From assembly GCA_964487845.1 (NCBI GenBank), contig CAZASK010000003.1, positions 1-64,000 of the forward strand: a stretch of DNA of 64,000 nucleotides. The letters run 5' to 3'. How positions within the stretch are numbered: position 1 is the stretch's first letter; each line of letters opens with the position of its first letter. The notes beneath the pieces are model-generated. The model was given only the letters and a program-made list of their open reading frames with translations, was not told where the DNA came from and ran no database searches. Shown here one piece after another: positions 63,901-64,000 of this stretch. The position numbers and the translations under genes were made by a program. This DNA is from CAZASK01 sp964487845. Lineage in GTDB: Bacteria; Chlamydiota; Chlamydiia; Chlamydiales; FEN-1388.

Positions 63901-64000
63901 CACCTCTTTTTTCTAAAAAGCGCATGATGCCAGCAGCTTCTTCGAAGAGGACGCGCCGCTGCAGTGGCGACTCTTTGACGAGGGTGTCTACCTTTCCTTG
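60935..64000 (-). CDS. smc: Chromosome segregation ATPase SMC, partial (N-terminal end outside the window)
   Basis: About 1021 residues of SMC; the frame is open to the window edge, with QGKVDTLVKESPLQRR and VLFEEAAGIMRFLEKRGEAL at the 5' end, so the true start with Walker A lies beyond 64000. Two very long coiled coils flank a hinge (~395-510; GDVEASWVDLFGRLYNSTLA; AVIISQGYYVDPRGVIFVGG). The C-terminal head has the ABC signature HLLSGGEKCLTALALLFAIF, Walker B PFCILDEVDAPLDELNVDRF and FLLITHNKRTM. SMC condenses and separates chromosomes with ScpA/ScpB. Stop overlaps that of the ankyrin gene by three bases. Confidence 0.95.
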   Translation of the reverse strand, partial: QGKVDTLVKESPLQRRVLFEEAAGIMRFLEKRGEALKKLQRAEEALQRVFDLVKEVDRQLIHLEKQVEEAKRFSEDKAELMQLELTQVKRRFEERERKSTRLQEKKKQLQEELVRYQEEIEAIEKSLHDQKETLIRLREHHFSSAEKLHELKTAREVMDHGIRAQQEALQRVQRRRAQLAEEKKKKETEHHTLMQQEVALTASIEKKAAELLQKEQAASVSGEALLTMQQELEKDELSLREAINKKYAQESELNRLEADIRAQTMKHEALKARLVERQKRLADIMRMLEQDEQALHLIISSKEKLAEENAVLRDLVAQDVKKREELDQKLQEAKIREEEERRKLVQSQARYSALQRMKEEMQGLSLGAKAVLKEAKKQTSPLYQKVAPLAEYLQAGDVEASWVDLFGRLYNSTLAVEKEEDIDHLLRYAKEQKLQELSFFCLAFLPPGVLLAEHLFAEALVKETLDDAKAVISEQAGRAVIISQGYYVDPRGVIFVGGGKESNLITQEKEIQSLQAEIKERESALKKMQESKEASVQARTACVQSLQEKETRLRQVERELYEKTFQHDRLMQALKERGAEKQKINQELEQIVGQETTLITTGEQEKNELSMRREKLADMQKMLQEQEAAVQRKKAACKQLSSENGSASAHVAAIRQEKIRLEYSKEAMLTRIQELKKYIDSCGDEAHGSASFEQECSIEIEEKKKKREQLAMQFQELKQKLEQEQASQHESERQFSDKEKAYHESTAKKQERAVKIAEVDSSVAGIGEQVSSLERELMERFSLTKEELFLKELISHSSDSEIERRSSELRAKMVGYAHVNLRSLEDFEESKERKRLLETEIHDVEESKRQLIACIEELEKESREQFVKTFSAIRESFCRNFSILFEGGQADLVCTETDDPLTCGIDLVAKPPGKELKSVHLLSGGEKCLTALALLFAIFDVRPAPFCILDEVDAPLDELNVDRFNKMIKRYSDRCQFLLITHNKRTMLHVDRLIGVSMQEKGVSQVLQLELARQDVEVASC

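Overview
The window is a piece of a chlamydial genome (phylum Chlamydiota) from outside the Chlamydiaceae, i.e. an environmental, Parachlamydiales- or Simkania-like lineage. The evidence is a complete chlamydial block of type III secretion (T3SS) genes in the order cdsD-E-F-G-(CT668-like)-N-O-P-Q-pkn5-cdsC, a translocator block in the order LcrH chaperone-CopB-CopD, and the neighbourhood pckG-mreB-SWI/SNF helicase-tig-clpP-clpX. Base composition is moderate (about 40-44 % GC by eye). A run of exactly 100 N shows a draft scaffold.

Layout. 1-4.6 kb: housekeeping genes (HsdR-N-like nuclease domain, ribosome hibernation factor, RlmN, tRNA-Arg, RecO, tRNA-Leu, a DUF155/RMD1 membrane protein, YidD). 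4.6-7.8 kb: two large paralogous proteins, minus strand, whose C-terminal halves read as eukaryote-type RasGAP domains with arginine finger and FLR motif. 7.8-18.1 kb: pckG, mreB, SNF2 helicase, two tRNA-Gly, tig-clpP-clpX. 18.1-27 kb: from a good sigma70-like promoter with a structured leader, four secreted-looking proteins (three are tandem paralogs), an LcrH/SycD chaperone, CopB-like and CopD-like translocators. 27-28.7 kb: a CesT-type chaperone and an effector candidate that shares its N-terminal domain with one RasGAP protein. 28.8-41.2 kb: the structural T3SS operon. 41.2-44.8 kb: membrane/TPR protein, a secreted YidD-like protein without the family cysteines, glycine-zipper lipoprotein, SulP transporter. 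45-46.5 kb: der. 46.6-50.4 kb: accessory island with a UFM1-protease-like (peptidase C78) protein and a secreted toxin-like protein followed at 6 bp by a small acidic immunity-like protein. 50.4-56.8 kb: GT25-methyltransferase fusion, second SNF2 helicase, alanine dehydrogenase. 57-60.9 kb: a very large repeat-and-ankyrin protein interrupted by the assembly gap. 60.9-64 kb: most of SMC, truncated by the window end.

How it fits together. The 28.8-41.2 kb genes build the injectisome (basal ring, needle, rod, ATPase, stalk, C-ring, secretin). The 18-27 kb genes supply the parts at the host membrane and their chaperone. The RasGAP-like pair, the CesT-linked protein, the C78-like protease and the ankyrin protein are plausible substrates acting in the host cell. 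This effector role is inference from domain content and context; no secretion signal can be proven from the sequence alone. A roughly 163-bp palindromic element occurs twice (after copD and before der).
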